The position numbers and the translations under genes were made by a program. A DNA stretch of 64,000 bases from VRUE01 sp963732225 (GTDB taxonomy: Bacteria > Actinomycetota > Thermoleophilia > Solirubrobacterales > 70-9), in assembly GCA_963732225.1 (NCBI GenBank), contig CAVSYR010000004.1, positions 91,654-155,653 on the forward strand. The letters run 5' to 3'. The first letter of the stretch is position 1. Every line of letters begins with the position of its first letter. The notes under the pieces were generated by a model. That model was not told where the DNA came from. It made no database searches and saw only the letters and a list, made by a program, of their open reading frames with translations. Shown piece by piece: positions 45,247 through 54,530 of the stretch.

Positions 45247-46701
45247 ATGGAGTGGTCGCTGGCGATCATCGCGCTCGCGGTCTTGGCGGTCGCGTCGGTC
45301 TCGGGTCGAATCGCCGGCACGCCCCTGACCCCGGCGATCCTCTTCGTCCTGATCGGCGTGCTCGTCGGCCCGAAGGTCCTCGACGAGGTCGACTTCTCGA
45401 GCTCCGGCTCGACGGTGCGAGCTCTGGCCGAGGCCACCCTGGCGCTGGTGCTGTTCACCGACGCGTCGCGGATCAACCTGAGGGGGCTGCGCCGCAACGC
45501 GAGCGTTCCCGTGCGGCTGCTCGGGATAGGACTGCCGCTGACGATCGCCCTCGGCGCCCTGGCGGCGGCTGCCGTCTTCGGTGAGCTCAGCATCGAGGAG
45601 GCCGTGATCATCGGTGTGGTGCTGGCGCCGACCGATGCCGCGCTCGGCCAGGCGGTCGTCACGAACCCGCGAGTGCCCGCGCCGATCCGCCAGGGCTTAA
45701 ACGTGGAGAGCGGGCTCAACGACGGGATCTGCGTGCCGCTTCTTTTCATCGCGGTCGCGGCAGCCGACGTTCACTCCGAGCTGGCGGGCGGGCGCAGCGC
45801 GGCCACTCTCGTCTTCGACGAGATCGGCTACGGGATCCTCGGCGGCCTGGCCGCCGGCGCCCTGATCGCCGCGATCATCCGCTTCGCCGAGCCGCGAAGG
45901 CTGATCGCCAGCGCATGGCTGCCGGTGATCCCTGCCGCTGGGGCCGTACTCGCATACGGGATCGCGGCCGGGCTGGACGGATCTGGCTTCATCGCGGCTT
46001 TCGTCGCCGGAGGGGTCTTCGGCGGGATGCTCGGCCGCGACCCCGCCGAGGTGAATCGCCTGGTCGAGGAGGTGGGAGGCGTCCTGAACGGGGTCACCTT
46101 CCTGCTCTTCGGCGCCATCCTGCTGGGCCCGGCGCTCGCGCATGTGAGCTGGAGCCTCGCCCTCTACGCGGCCCTCAGCCTCACCGTCGTGCGGATGCTC
46201 CCGGTGGCGATCGCGATGCTCGGAAGCCGGGCTCGCCTGGCGACTCTCGCCTTCATGGGCTGGTTCGGACCTCGCGGCCTCGCCTCGATCGTCTTCGCCG
46301 TGATCGTGGTCGAGGAGTCCCAGCTCCCGCACCAGCAGACGATCCTGCTGGCGATCTACCTCACGGTCGGCCTCTCGATCCTCCTGCACGGGCTCACCGC
46401 GGCGCCGCTGGCCGACCGCTACGGGCGCTGGTATGAGGCCCACCCTCGAGAGGCCCGGCCCCCGATGGAGGGAGCGCCGGCGACGGTGACCCGGCGCGAT
46501 AAGGATCAGCGCAGCCCGAGGCCAACCACCGCATCGCTCGCTTCGGCTATCCCGGCGACTGCGTCTTGGGCGGATCTTCCTTGTGGTGCCCGGCGTGGCT
46601 GGTCTTCTTTCTCTCCTCGCGCTCCTTCACGTAGCCGACGCCGATCTCACGCACCAACTCGACCAGGATCCCAATGCCGGTCAGCACGTAGAAGGCGGTG
46701 A
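45247..46701 (+). CDS. CPA1-type sodium/proton antiporter
   Basis: 484 aa as read. Twelve or so membrane helices: 'TPAILFVLIGVLVGPKVLDE', 'EATLALVLFTDASRINLRGL', 'AVIIGVVLAPTDAALGQAVV' (the PTD motif of CPA1), 'LNVESGLNDGICVPLLFIAV' (ESxLND, ion-binding acidic residues), 'FMGWFGPRGLASIVFAVIVV' (GPRG). The last ~55 residues are low-complexity Arg/Ser and overlap the convergent channel gene (46547-46701). A base error near 46530 probably replaced the true stop, so the natural C-terminus is likely close to 'MEGAPATVTRRD'. Confidence 0.88.
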   Translation: MEWSLAIIALAVLAVASVSGRIAGTPLTPAILFVLIGVLVGPKVLDEVDFSSSGSTVRALAEATLALVLFTDASRINLRGLRRNASVPVRLLGIGLPLTIALGALAAAAVFGELSIEEAVIIGVVLAPTDAALGQAVVTNPRVPAPIRQGLNVESGLNDGICVPLLFIAVAAADVHSELAGGRSAATLVFDEIGYGILGGLAAGALIAAIIRFAEPRRLIASAWLPVIPAAGAVLAYGIAAGLDGSGFIAAFVAGGVFGGMLGRDPAEVNRLVEEVGGVLNGVTFLLFGAILLGPALAHVSWSLALYAALSLTVVRMLPVAIAMLGSRARLATLAFMGWFGPRGLASIVFAVIVVEESQLPHQQTILLAIYLTVGLSILLHGLTAAPLADRYGRWYEAHPREARPPMEGAPATVTRRDKDQRSPRPTTASLASAIPATASWADLPCGARRGWSSFSPRAPSRSRRRSHAPTRPGSQCRSARRRR

Positions 46702-46984
46702 AGACCTTCAACGAGTCATGCGTAAGCGTGAGGTTCGGGTCGGAGACGCTCGTCGTGGTCAGCGTGGAGACGGCGAAGTAGAACCCATCGACGACGCTCC
46801 AGCCCTCGCCAAGCGAGTAGACGGTGGTCCCGAGAACAATGAGGAAGACCGCGTCGAGGACGGCGGCGAAATTCTCTTCTTCCCTTGCGTACTTCATCGC
46901 CCGGAGCATGCGCCGGAACATGCCGGGGAGGGACACCGCGAGGAGCAGGTGCCGGAGCTTGTGAGGGGCCTTCTCCTGCGACAT
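46547..46984 (-). CDS. Two-TM ion channel family protein, unusual filter
   Basis: 145 aa. Layout is TM1 ('AAVLDAVFLIVLGTTVYSLG'), pore loop ('FYFAVSTLTTTSVSDPNLTL') and TM2 ('FTAFYVLTGIGILVELVREI'), as in Ion_trans_2/KcsA-type channels. The filter reads TTTSVSDP in place of TVGYGD, so K+ selectivity should not be assumed. The N-terminal 35 aa and C-terminal basic tail are cytoplasmic. It overlaps the antiporter's apparent C-terminus tail-to-tail. Confidence 0.8.
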   Translation of the reverse strand: MSQEKAPHKLRHLLLAVSLPGMFRRMLRAMKYAREEENFAAVLDAVFLIVLGTTVYSLGEGWSVVDGFYFAVSTLTTTSVSDPNLTLTHDSLKVFTAFYVLTGIGILVELVREIGVGYVKEREERKKTSHAGHHKEDPPKTQSPG

Positions 46985-47012
46985 CGCCTCGCAGCTCCGG
47001 CCGACTGAGTGC

Positions 47013-47936
47013 TCAGTCTTGGCGATCGGGAGCGATGCTCGAGGGCTCGACCTCTCCTCGCTCGATTCTGCGGGACAGACGTTGGCGTGCGCTGAGGCTG
47101 CCGGGGTCGAGCAGTCCCGACCCCGCGGCTCGCGAGATCGAGGTGCCGCCGCGCCCGCGCAGCACCATGGCGCAGCCGACTGCGATCAGCGCTCCGGCGA
47201 GCGGGCCGACCAGATAGACCCAATAGCTGGTGAAGTCGCCGCTGACCAGCGCCGGACCGAAGGAACGTGCCGGGTTCATCGAGACGCCGCTGACCGGCGC
47301 CGCCCAGAGGCCCGCCAGGGCTATGTAGCCGCCGACGCCGAGCGCCGCGATCGCGCCCACGTTCTGCGCCGCCGAGGCGGTGCCGAGGATCACGCTGACC
47401 AGGCCGACCGTCAGCACCGTCTCCATCAGCAGGGCCTGCCAGTCGTGGTACCCCGCACCCGGCAGGGTCGCTCCGAGGTGCTCGACGTTGCCGAAGACCG
47501 CGAGCAGGAAGAGGCAGGCGAGCGTCGCCCCGATCAGCTGGACGATGATGTAGCCGGGCAGGCGTTTCCACGGGAAGTCGCCCCGCAGGGCGAAGGCGAG
47601 GGAGACGGCGGGATTCAGATGTGCGCCGGACACGGCGCCCATGAAGAGGATGATCGCCATGACCATCAGCCCGGGCGCGACGACGGCCGCCGCCAGGCTG
47701 ATCTGGCCTTTGGCGTGGAGCAGCCCACCGCCGGCGGCGACCAAGACCAGGAAGAACGTCCCCAGCAGCTCGGAGAACAGCCGCCGCCACTCGAGCCTCG
47801 GGTCGTCGAAGTCCCTGCGATCCCCGAACTCGAGCGCCAGCAGGTGGCGGGTGCGGGGCCCGAGCGGTATGCCTGCGAGCTCGGACTCGGTCCCCTCGAT
47901 CTCGCGCTTGTCCTCCGTGTGGTCGCTATCGGCCAT
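47013..47936 (-). CDS. MIP-family aquaporin/glycerol channel
   Basis: 307 aa from the ATG at 47936 (purine-rich GGGGGGT upstream). Six membrane helices and two NPA boxes: 'SGAHLNPAVSLAFALRG' and 'SGVSMNPARSFGPALVSGDF'. The second is followed by R-S-F-G-P-A, as in water-selective aquaporins. An extended acidic N-terminus (~50 aa) and a C-terminal tail ('RQRLSRRIERGEVEPSSIAP') are cytoplasmic. The stop of the upstream HD-domain gene lies inside its first codons, so the two are coupled. Confidence 0.92.
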   Translation of the reverse strand: MADSDHTEDKREIEGTESELAGIPLGPRTRHLLALEFGDRRDFDDPRLEWRRLFSELLGTFFLVLVAAGGGLLHAKGQISLAAAVVAPGLMVMAIILFMGAVSGAHLNPAVSLAFALRGDFPWKRLPGYIIVQLIGATLACLFLLAVFGNVEHLGATLPGAGYHDWQALLMETVLTVGLVSVILGTASAAQNVGAIAALGVGGYIALAGLWAAPVSGVSMNPARSFGPALVSGDFTSYWVYLVGPLAGALIAVGCAMVLRGRGGTSISRAAGSGLLDPGSLSARQRLSRRIERGEVEPSSIAPDRQD

Positions 47937-48571
47937 CCGACCCCCCGCGGACGTCGGCCTGCAGCCGCTCCAGCTCAAGGCGCAGCTCGGGCAGGAAGGC
48001 CGAGCCGGGCCTTACCGATTCGATCATCTCCACCGACTCGCCGTAGTGGGCGCTCATGCTCGCGACGCTGGTGCCGATGCGCTCCTCGAGCCCCTCGCCG
48101 GCCGTCTCGATACCCCGGCGCAGCCCGAGGATGTCGGAGAGCTTGTCGGCGGCATAGACCGTCACCGCCCATCCTCCCGCTGCCGCGACCTGGTCTCGCA
48201 AAGCTGCCTTTCGCTGATCGAAGGACTCGATTCCGGGGTCCTCGCTGAGGATGAGCACGAGCGAGCTGATGCTCTCTCCCATCTCATCTCGCAGCTCCTC
48301 CTCGCTGAGCGTCCCCCGCTCGACGGCGTCGTGCAACAGGCCGACCGCCACGAGTTCGTCCGCGAATCCCGCCCGATGAAGAGTCCGCGCGACCTCGAGG
48401 ACGTGATCGAGGAAGTAGCGCCCATCGCTGGGCCGCCGGGTCGAGCCGTGGGCGAGTCCGAGCGAGCGAGTAGGCCTTTGCCAGGAGAGGGGAGTCGGCA
48501 ACCCACTCCGGCGGATCGGATCCCGAGCGGCCCGCAATGGAAGTCGTGCTAGTGCGTTCACTACTAGCCAC
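47926..48571 (-). CDS. HD-domain phosphohydrolase (RelA/SpoT-like HD)
   Basis: About 215 aa with one shift near 48455. N-part 'DPPEWVADSPLLAKAYSLA' joins 'GRYFLDHVLEVARTLHRAGF', 'DELVAVGLLHDAVERGTLSE' (His-Asp metal pair) and 'AVTVYAADKLSDILGLRRGI' (late Asp). The arrangement resembles the hydrolase domain of (p)ppGpp enzymes, without a synthetase domain, so it is at most a small alarmone hydrolase-like or general HD phosphatase. GTG 48571 is my best start. Confidence 0.7.
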
Positions 48572-48879
48572 CCCTCGAGTATCCACGATTTCCCTGCTTT
48601 CGTCAGGTTTATCTTCGCGGTTCGGGGACGGCGCTGAGCAGCGGACGACATTTGGCCTCGACTTTGAACCCATGAGGTGGCAAGATCGACGGACGGGGAG
48701 AATCAACTCCTCGCGACGGAAAGTGGTCATGCCTCCAGCGCAAACCACGATCCAAATCCCCTGATACCGATGCAGCGGCCGTCGAGAGCGCGGCCGCCGG
48801 CAAGGCGGCGCGGGAGAAGGCGCCTCGCTCCAGCCACGGAGAGTGGGAGCCGGCGAAGGGCCGGAAAGACCCGGTCAAA

Positions 48880-50159
48880 GTGCTCGAGAGCCAGGCCGAG
48901 AGCCGCGTGCCCGAGCTCGTGCCGATCCGCTACGGGCGGATGCTGGCCTCGCCCTTCACCTTCTTTCGCGGCGCCGCGGCGATCATGGCGATGGACCTCG
49001 CGAAGACCCCCGAATCGGGGTTCCGGGTCCAGGCCTGCGGCGATGCCCACCTTTCCAACTTCGGCGTCTTCGCTGCCCCCGACCGGCAGCCTGGTCGTGG
49101 ACGTCAACGACTTCGACGAGACCCTTCCCGGGCCCTGGGAGTGGGATCTGAAGCGCCTCGCGGCGAGCTTCGAGATCGCCGGGCGCGATCGCGAATTCAC
49201 CGCCAAGCAGACCCGCGCCGCCGTCCTCAGCACCGTTCGGGAATACCGCGAGGCGATGCGGGAGTTCGCGGCGATGGGGAACCTCGACGTCTGGTACGCG
49301 CGACTCGACGTCGAGGCGGTGCTCGCGGAGTTGGCCAAGGTCGCCGACCGCAAGCAGATGAAGGCGGCGAAAAAGAACGTCGCGAAGGCCCACAAGAAGA
49401 ACAGCCTCAGGGCCTTCGATCGGCTCGTCCACGAGGTTGACGGCGAGCCGCGGATCATCAGCGATCCGCCCCTGCTCGTCCCGGCCCGCGAGCTCGTCGC
49501 CGACGATCAACGCCACGAACTCGAAGGGCGGCTCCAGGAGATGCTCGGCCGCTACCGCGAGAGCCTCAAGGGGGACCGCCGCCACCTCTTCGACAGCTAC
49601 CGGTTCGTCGACATGGCCCGCAAGGTGGTCGGGGTCGGCAGCGTCGGCACCCGCGCCTGGGTGGTCTTGATGATGGGCCGCGACGGACAGGACCCGCTCT
49701 TCCTGCAGGCCAAGGAAGCCGAGGCCTCGGTGCTCGAGCCCTACGCCGGAGCGAGCGAGTTCGGCAACCACGGCGAGCGGGTGGTCGAGGGCCAGTGGCT
49801 GATGCAGGCCGCCAGCGACATCCTCCTCGGCTGGCTTCCCGCCTTCGGCATGGACGACAAGGAACGGGACTTCTACGTGCGCCAGCTCTGGGACGGCAAG
49901 CGATCGGTCGAAATCGAGACCCTGCCGCCGAAGGGGCTGGAGGTCTACGGGCGGGTGTGCGGCTGGACGCTGGCCCGAGCCCATGCCCGCTCCGGCGATC
50001 GGATCGCGATCGCCGCCTACCTCGGCAAGGGCGAGAGCTTCGATCAGGCGATCGCCGACTTCTCCGAGCGCTACGCCGATCAGAACGAGCTCGACTACGC
50101 GGCGCTCGCCGACGCGGCCAAGTCCGGGCGGCATCGAAGTCGAGACGGACCTCGACTGA
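48880..50159 (+). CDS. DUF2252 family protein (frameshifts)
   Basis: About 425 aa. 'ELVPIRYGRMLASPFTFFRG', 'FRVQACGDAHLSNFGVFAAP', 'LVVDVNDFDETLPGPWEWDL' and 'KRLAASFEIAGRDREFTAKQ' are the DUF2252 hallmarks (R..RM..SPF.F.RG; GD.H..NFG; DFDE...GP..WDLKRLA). The fold is kinase-like (APH-type). Activity is not established. Shifts occur near 49090, where one extra G in GACCGGCAGC explains it, and near 50130. The stop is at 50157-50159. Confidence 0.85.
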
Positions 50160-50190
50160 CCGCCGGTCGGGTGGCAGTAGTCGAAGGCTC

Positions 50191-50742
50191 CTAGGCGGCT
50201 TGCCGCCTGACGCTGTGCATCCCAAAGCCGAGGATCGCCATGACGATGCCGTTGAAGATGAACCCGAGCCCGACCAGGAGGGCCAGGGTGCCGAAACCGA
50301 TGTCCGGATTGGCGACGATCACGATGCCGGCGATCACCTCCACGACCCCCGCCAGAGCGTGCCATCCGCGGTTCTCGTATTCCTCGAACGCGGTCGCGAA
50401 CCGAATCACGCCGATGGCGATCAGCCAGATCCCGATCAGCAGGGCCACGGCGGCAACTCCCCCGATCGGGTGACGGATCAGGAGGACCCCGACTATCGCG
50501 CTCAGGACTCCGATCAGGGCGACCAGGCCGCGGTTGGGGGTGCTCCGCATGAACGAGTCGGCCAGCTCGAGGATGCCGTCCAGCAAGAAGAAGATGCCGG
50601 CGATGACGGCAAGGGTCGCGAGGCTGTCGCTCGGCTTGAGCAGAATGATCACTCCCGCCACGACGCTGAGCACGCCGACCAGAAGCACCAACCACCATCC
50701 CCAGGTGACTTCCCGAGCACGACTGTCAATCGAGTCCGCCAT
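50191..50742 (-). CDS. HdeD/DUF308 family membrane protein
   Basis: 183 aa, ATG at 50742 with AAGGAG 8 nt upstream. Six short membrane segments in repeated pairs: 'WWLVLLVGVLSVVAGVIILL', 'LAVIAGIFFLLDGILELADS', 'LVALIGVLSAIVGVLLIRHP', 'ALLIGIWLIAIGVIRFATAF', 'AGVVEVIAGIVIVANPDIGF'. The 'P..G' turns between pairs are typical of HdeD-like proteins (acid-stress linked in enterobacteria). Its role here is unknown. It is convergent with the DUF2252 gene. Confidence 0.88.
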   Translation of the reverse strand: MADSIDSRAREVTWGWWLVLLVGVLSVVAGVIILLKPSDSLATLAVIAGIFFLLDGILELADSFMRSTPNRGLVALIGVLSAIVGVLLIRHPIGGVAAVALLIGIWLIAIGVIRFATAFEEYENRGWHALAGVVEVIAGIVIVANPDIGFGTLALLVGLGFIFNGIVMAILGFGMHSVRRQAA

Positions 50743-50940
50743 TCAGCCATCTCCTTGTGTTGGTTGAGGCTATGCAACCACATAGGGCCAGATCGCACAG
50801 GATTTTGTCGGCCTGGCTGTCCCGTCCAGGAAGGGTCTTTACTAGTCCCAAACAGCCGACTAGAGTCTTCTTGGCGAGCAGCTCCAAGCTGCCGGCTCAG
50901 AATGGGATGGAGCCGCACCGCCTTCCAAAAGGAGATTCAA

Positions 50941-51351
50941 ATGGAGGCTGGTCAGAGTTCACGGCCGCCCGCCGGGGGCCAAAATTCAACGTGGATCGGG
51001 TTCGCGGGGATAGTGATGGTGATCCTCGGCTGCCTCGATGCGTTCTGGGGGCTGGCGGCGATCCTCAACAACGAAGTGGTCGTGGTCGGCGGTCACGGCG
51101 CGCTGATCTTCGACCTCACGACCTGGGGCTGGGTCCAGCTGATCCTCGGCGCCCTCGTCGGACTTACGGGCGTCGGCCTGCTCGTCGGCAATGAGGTGGC
51201 TCGCGTCCTGGGAATTTCCCTCCTGGCGATCAACGCGATCCTGCAGGTCGTCTGGTTCTCGGCAGCGCCGCTGTGGGCGTTCCTGATGATCATCCTCGAC
51301 GTCGTGATCATCTACCAGCTGATCGTCAACTGGACTGAGCAGGAGGCATGA
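50941..51351 (+). CDS. Small four-TM membrane protein (DUF7144-like)
   Basis: 136 aa, ATG at 50941 with AAAAGGAG upstream. 'WIGFAGIVMVILGCLDAFWG', 'WGWVQLILGALVGLTGVGLL', 'ARVLGISLLAINAILQVVWF', 'LWAFLMIILDVVIIYQLIVN' give four helices in the common actinobacterial DUF7144 pattern. The TGA overlaps the next ATG (ATGA), forming a two-gene unit. Confidence 0.8.
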   Translation: MEAGQSSRPPAGGQNSTWIGFAGIVMVILGCLDAFWGLAAILNNEVVVVGGHGALIFDLTTWGWVQLILGALVGLTGVGLLVGNEVARVLGISLLAINAILQVVWFSAAPLWAFLMIILDVVIIYQLIVNWTEQEA

Positions 51352-51746
51352 CCGTGCCGCTCGCGGACTTCAGCTTCGGCGAGGGCCTGCTCTTCATCTT
51401 CGAGTTCTTCCTGCTCTTCGCCTGGATCTGGATTCTGATCTCGATCATCGGCGACCTGTTCCGCGATCACGAGCTCTCGGGGGTGGCGAAGGCCGTTTGG
51501 GTCTTCTTCCTGATCTTCCTGCCGTTCCTCGGGGTGCTGCTCTATCTGATCGTTCGCGGCAATGGGATGCGCGACCGCACGATCAAAGCCCAGGCCGACA
51601 CGAAAAAGGAGCTCGACAGCTACGTGCGCGAACAGGCGCAGGCAGCCAGCCCCGCCGAGGAACTGCACAAACTGAACGACCTGAAGGAAAAAGGAGCGCT
51701 CAGCTCCGAGGAGTTCGACCAGGCGAAGGCCAAACTGCTGGCCTAG
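51348..51746 (+). CDS. PLDc_N / SHOCT-domain membrane protein
   Basis: 132 aa. The N-terminal half has two helices ('LLFIFEFFLLFAWIWILISI', 'VWVFFLIFLPFLGVLLYLIV') in the phospholipase-D N-terminal-anchor arrangement, with no catalytic domain. The C-terminal 30 aa ('EELHKLNDLKEKGALSSEEF') are a SHOCT motif, a short oligomerisation module. Coupled to the preceding gene. Confidence 0.85.
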   Translation: MTVPLADFSFGEGLLFIFEFFLLFAWIWILISIIGDLFRDHELSGVAKAVWVFFLIFLPFLGVLLYLIVRGNGMRDRTIKAQADTKKELDSYVREQAQAASPAEELHKLNDLKEKGALSSEEFDQAKAKLLA

Positions 51747-51766
51747 CCGGCGCTGAAGCGGCGAGC

Positions 51767-52512
51767 GTGCCCGCGAAGCTCACCTTTGTCGGGCACGCGA
51801 CCGTCGCGGTGGACCTCGACGGCACCAGGCTCGTCACCGACCCCTTCCTGCGGACCCGGCTCGGGCCGCTTCGCCGGCATGGCGCGCCGGTGGCACGCGC
51901 GGCCGTCCAGGACCTCGACGCGGTGCTGATCTCGCACCTGCACCGCGACCACGCCGACCTCGCCCTCTCTGCGCCGGCTGGGGGATGTGCCGTTGCTCGT
52001 CCCTCCGGGCGCCGCCGGCTTCTTCGAGCGTCGAGGTTTTCGGTCCGTATCCGAGCTGGCGGTCGGCCAGTCCGCTCAGGTCGGAGCGGTGACGGTCACG
52101 GCGGTCCAGGCCGTGCACGACGACGGTGGGACGGGCTCCCGCAACGCGCAGGCGATCGGCTTCCTCCTCTCCGGCCGACAGCGGATCTACTTCGCCGGAG
52201 ACACCGATCTCTTCGACGGCATGGGCTCACTGCAGGACGTCGACCTGGCGCTGCTGCCGATCTGGGGCTGGGGCCCGAACGCTCGGGCCGGGTCACATGG
52301 ATCCCGAGAAGGCGGCTCGCGCGGCGGCACTGATCGAACCGGGGATCGTCGTGCCGATCCACTGGGGGACGCTCTACCCGAGGTTCCTGCATCGCCTGCG
52401 TCCGAGCCCGCTGAGCACTCCGCCGCTCGAGCTCGCGAGGTGGATGAAGGAGCTGGCGCCTCAGTCGGAGCTGCGGGTGCTCGCCCCGGGTGAGTCGACC
52501 TCGGTCGAATAG
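51767..52512 (+). CDS. MBL-fold metallo-hydrolase (frameshifts)
   Basis: About 248 aa. 'LTFVGHATVAVDLDGTRLVT', then 'DAVLISHLHRDHADL' (HxHxDH zinc motif), after a shift near 51975 'IYFAGDTDLFDGMGSLQDVD' (metal Asp) and after another near 52295 'GHMDPEKAARAAALIEPGIV' and 'PIHWGTLYPR' (final His). It is UlaG/RomA-like. The substrate is unknown; some relatives act on N-acyl-phosphatidylethanolamine or lactones. GTG start at 51767. It overlaps the end of the convergent holin-phosphodiesterase gene by about 50 bases. Confidence 0.82.
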
Positions 52513-54521
52513 GCGGCATGTCCGAGCCGTCCCAGCCAACCGCGGAACACCCGGTGGACCCGTTCGGCGCCGACCACCTCCTCGTCCGGCCAGTCGAGAT
52601 CGGCCGGGTGCAGGACGAAGGGAAACGACTGGGTCCCCCCCAGCCCGCCGTGTGAGCCGACCAGCTCCTCGAAGGCCGAGACCTCGCCGGCCTCCCCGTC
52701 GAAGGCGCTGTTGATCATCAGGTCCGCGCAGTGGGGGAAGGCGTCGGTTCTGCGCACATGCTCGGCCGCGTTCGGTCCGAAGGGCGCGAGCGGGTCCTCG
52801 CCCTCGACGCGGTTGCCGTCCAGATGGTGGGTGCCGCGCGGTCCGAGCACGACGGCGCCCTCCTGCTCGGATCGCACGAGTACGAAACCGATGCCCGGAT
52901 GGCGGCAGAGGGCCGGCAGCAGATCGGGATGGAGGGAGCGCAGTCGCTCCAGCGAGACCCGCCCGGGCTCGCGCGGGAAGCTGACGAGGCCGAGACATCC
53001 CGAGGCCATCACCGACAGATCCGGGATACCTCCGGCGTCGCTGGGCTCCCGATCGTGCGGCTCCTCCTGCCCAAGCGCCACAGCGCCGTCGGATCGCTGC
53101 CGCCTGGTCGCCATTCGGACCGTGCGGCCTCCCGCCGTATCGTCGCGCGCCATCTCGGTAAGACCGGTGTTGAGGAAGGCCAGGGCGTCGCCCTCGTCGC
53201 TTTCGTCGGCGGTGACGCTGCCGGCGCCGCAGGCCTCCCTGACCACCTGCTCGAGGGTCTCGCCGTAGCGGTCGCGAAAGGTTTCGCCCTGCGATTGCCC
53301 GTGGTCGGAGAGCACCACGAGCCGATACGGACGCGGGGCGTCGGCGACGGCCCGGGCGATCCTCGCGATCTGGCGATCGAGGTCGCGGAGCACGGCGAGG
53401 CTGTCGGGACGCTCGATCCCCGAATGGTGCGCGACCTCGTCGTAGGCGAGAAAGGTCGTGTAGATCGTCGGCCGCCCGGCGAGGATGTCGCCGACCACGG
53501 CGGCGACCTGTAGGTCGCGCTGGACGACGGTCGCCCAGGCGCGGATCAGGGCATAGGCGCGGGTGCGCCTGATCCTCGGCCTGACGTCGTCGCGCACCTG
53601 CGCGCGCGCGGCGCGGCGCTCTCGGATCACGTCGAGGAGGACGAGGACGATCGTCTTGGAGACGGCAGAGGGGCGTGCGAAATAGGCCGCATAGTCCCGG
53701 CCGATCGGCCGGCGCCGGTGCAGCGCGGTGCTCATCGTCAGCATCGAGTACACGGCGTCGCCGGAGAGGATGTTGGCGCGGCTGGCACCGTCCGCGTGCA
53801 GGAGGCCGCGACCGTCGGAGCGCCGCCGCTCGAGCTCTTCGGCATCGCGCGGGTGGTTGGTGACGATCGCCGCGCCTCGCTCCTTCTCCCACCAGCGGAA
53901 GGCCGGCATGTCCTCGTTTGAGCCATGAAGCAGCCCGGCCTGGCAGGCGCCGGTCTGCGAGGACCAGTCGGTCTCCCAGCGTTGCAGGCGGTGCGATCCG
54001 TCTCGCACCCACGCCGCCAGGTGCGGAGCGCCGTCCTCGGCGAGCGCCCGCTCGAGCACGTCGTGCGCGAGGCCGTCGATCTCGAGAAACGCCACGCCGG
54101 GGACGTCGGTTTCGATCGGATCCTCCCGCCGGCGAAGCTGGCGCTTCACCACCTGCCGGTACCAGGCGTCGTCTTCGTCGATCGCCAGGAGCGAGAAGAC
54201 GCCGCTGGTCACGGCCGTCATCACGATCGTGACCACGACCCCCTGCCCCACTCCACCGATCTCCGCATTGGGAAGCAGGTCGATTGCGAAGGCGACGAGC
54301 AGGCCGTTCAGAACGAGCCCCGCCAGACCGAGCGTGAGCACCGTGAGCGGCAGCGCCAGGCGTGAGAGCGCCGGCCACACGAGGGCGTTGAAGAGCCCGA
54401 TCATGATCGCGGCGGCGAGCGCGGATGCGGCTCCGTCCAAGACGAATCCGTCGATCAGAGCCGACAGCGCAAGCAGCGTCAGCGAGTCCAGAAGGAGGAC
54501 GAGGGCGACTCGCCAGATCAC
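52461..54521 (-). CDS. Holin-like membrane domain fused to phosphodiesterase/alkaline-phosphatase-like domain
   Basis: 686 aa. Residues 1-120: four helices ('VALVLLLDSLTLLALSALID', 'MIGLFNALVWPALSRLALPL', 'VLTLGLAGLVLNGLLVAFAI') in the Phage_holin_4_2/YvlD pattern. Residues ~150-660: alkaline-phosphatase superfamily-like domain with 'GVAFLEIDGLAHDVLERALA' (first metal Asp), 'TDWSSQTGACQAGLLHGSNE' (nucleophile Ser/Thr region), 'FLAYDEVAHHSGIERPDSLA' (D..H) and 'LVVLSDHGQSQGETF' (SDHG). It is probably a membrane-tethered phosphodiesterase or phosphatase; substrate unknown. GTG start about 10 bases after the SulP stop, so it is in an operon with the transporter. Confidence 0.85.
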   Translation of the reverse strand: MIWRVALVLLLDSLTLLALSALIDGFVLDGAASALAAAIMIGLFNALVWPALSRLALPLTVLTLGLAGLVLNGLLVAFAIDLLPNAEIGGVGQGVVVTIVMTAVTSGVFSLLAIDEDDAWYRQVVKRQLRRREDPIETDVPGVAFLEIDGLAHDVLERALAEDGAPHLAAWVRDGSHRLQRWETDWSSQTGACQAGLLHGSNEDMPAFRWWEKERGAAIVTNHPRDAEELERRRSDGRGLLHADGASRANILSGDAVYSMLTMSTALHRRRPIGRDYAAYFARPSAVSKTIVLVLLDVIRERRAARAQVRDDVRPRIRRTRAYALIRAWATVVQRDLQVAAVVGDILAGRPTIYTTFLAYDEVAHHSGIERPDSLAVLRDLDRQIARIARAVADAPRPYRLVVLSDHGQSQGETFRDRYGETLEQVVREACGAGSVTADESDEGDALAFLNTGLTEMARDDTAGGRTVRMATRRQRSDGAVALGQEEPHDREPSDAGGIPDLSVMASGCLGLVSFPREPGRVSLERLRSLHPDLLPALCRHPGIGFVLVRSEQEGAVVLGPRGTHHLDGNRVEGEDPLAPFGPNAAEHVRRTDAFPHCADLMINSAFDGEAGEVSAFEELVGSHGGLGGTQSFPFVLHPADLDWPDEEVVGAERVHRVFRGWLGRLGHAAYSTEVDSPGASTRSSD

Positions 54522-54530
54522 CCTCAGGGC

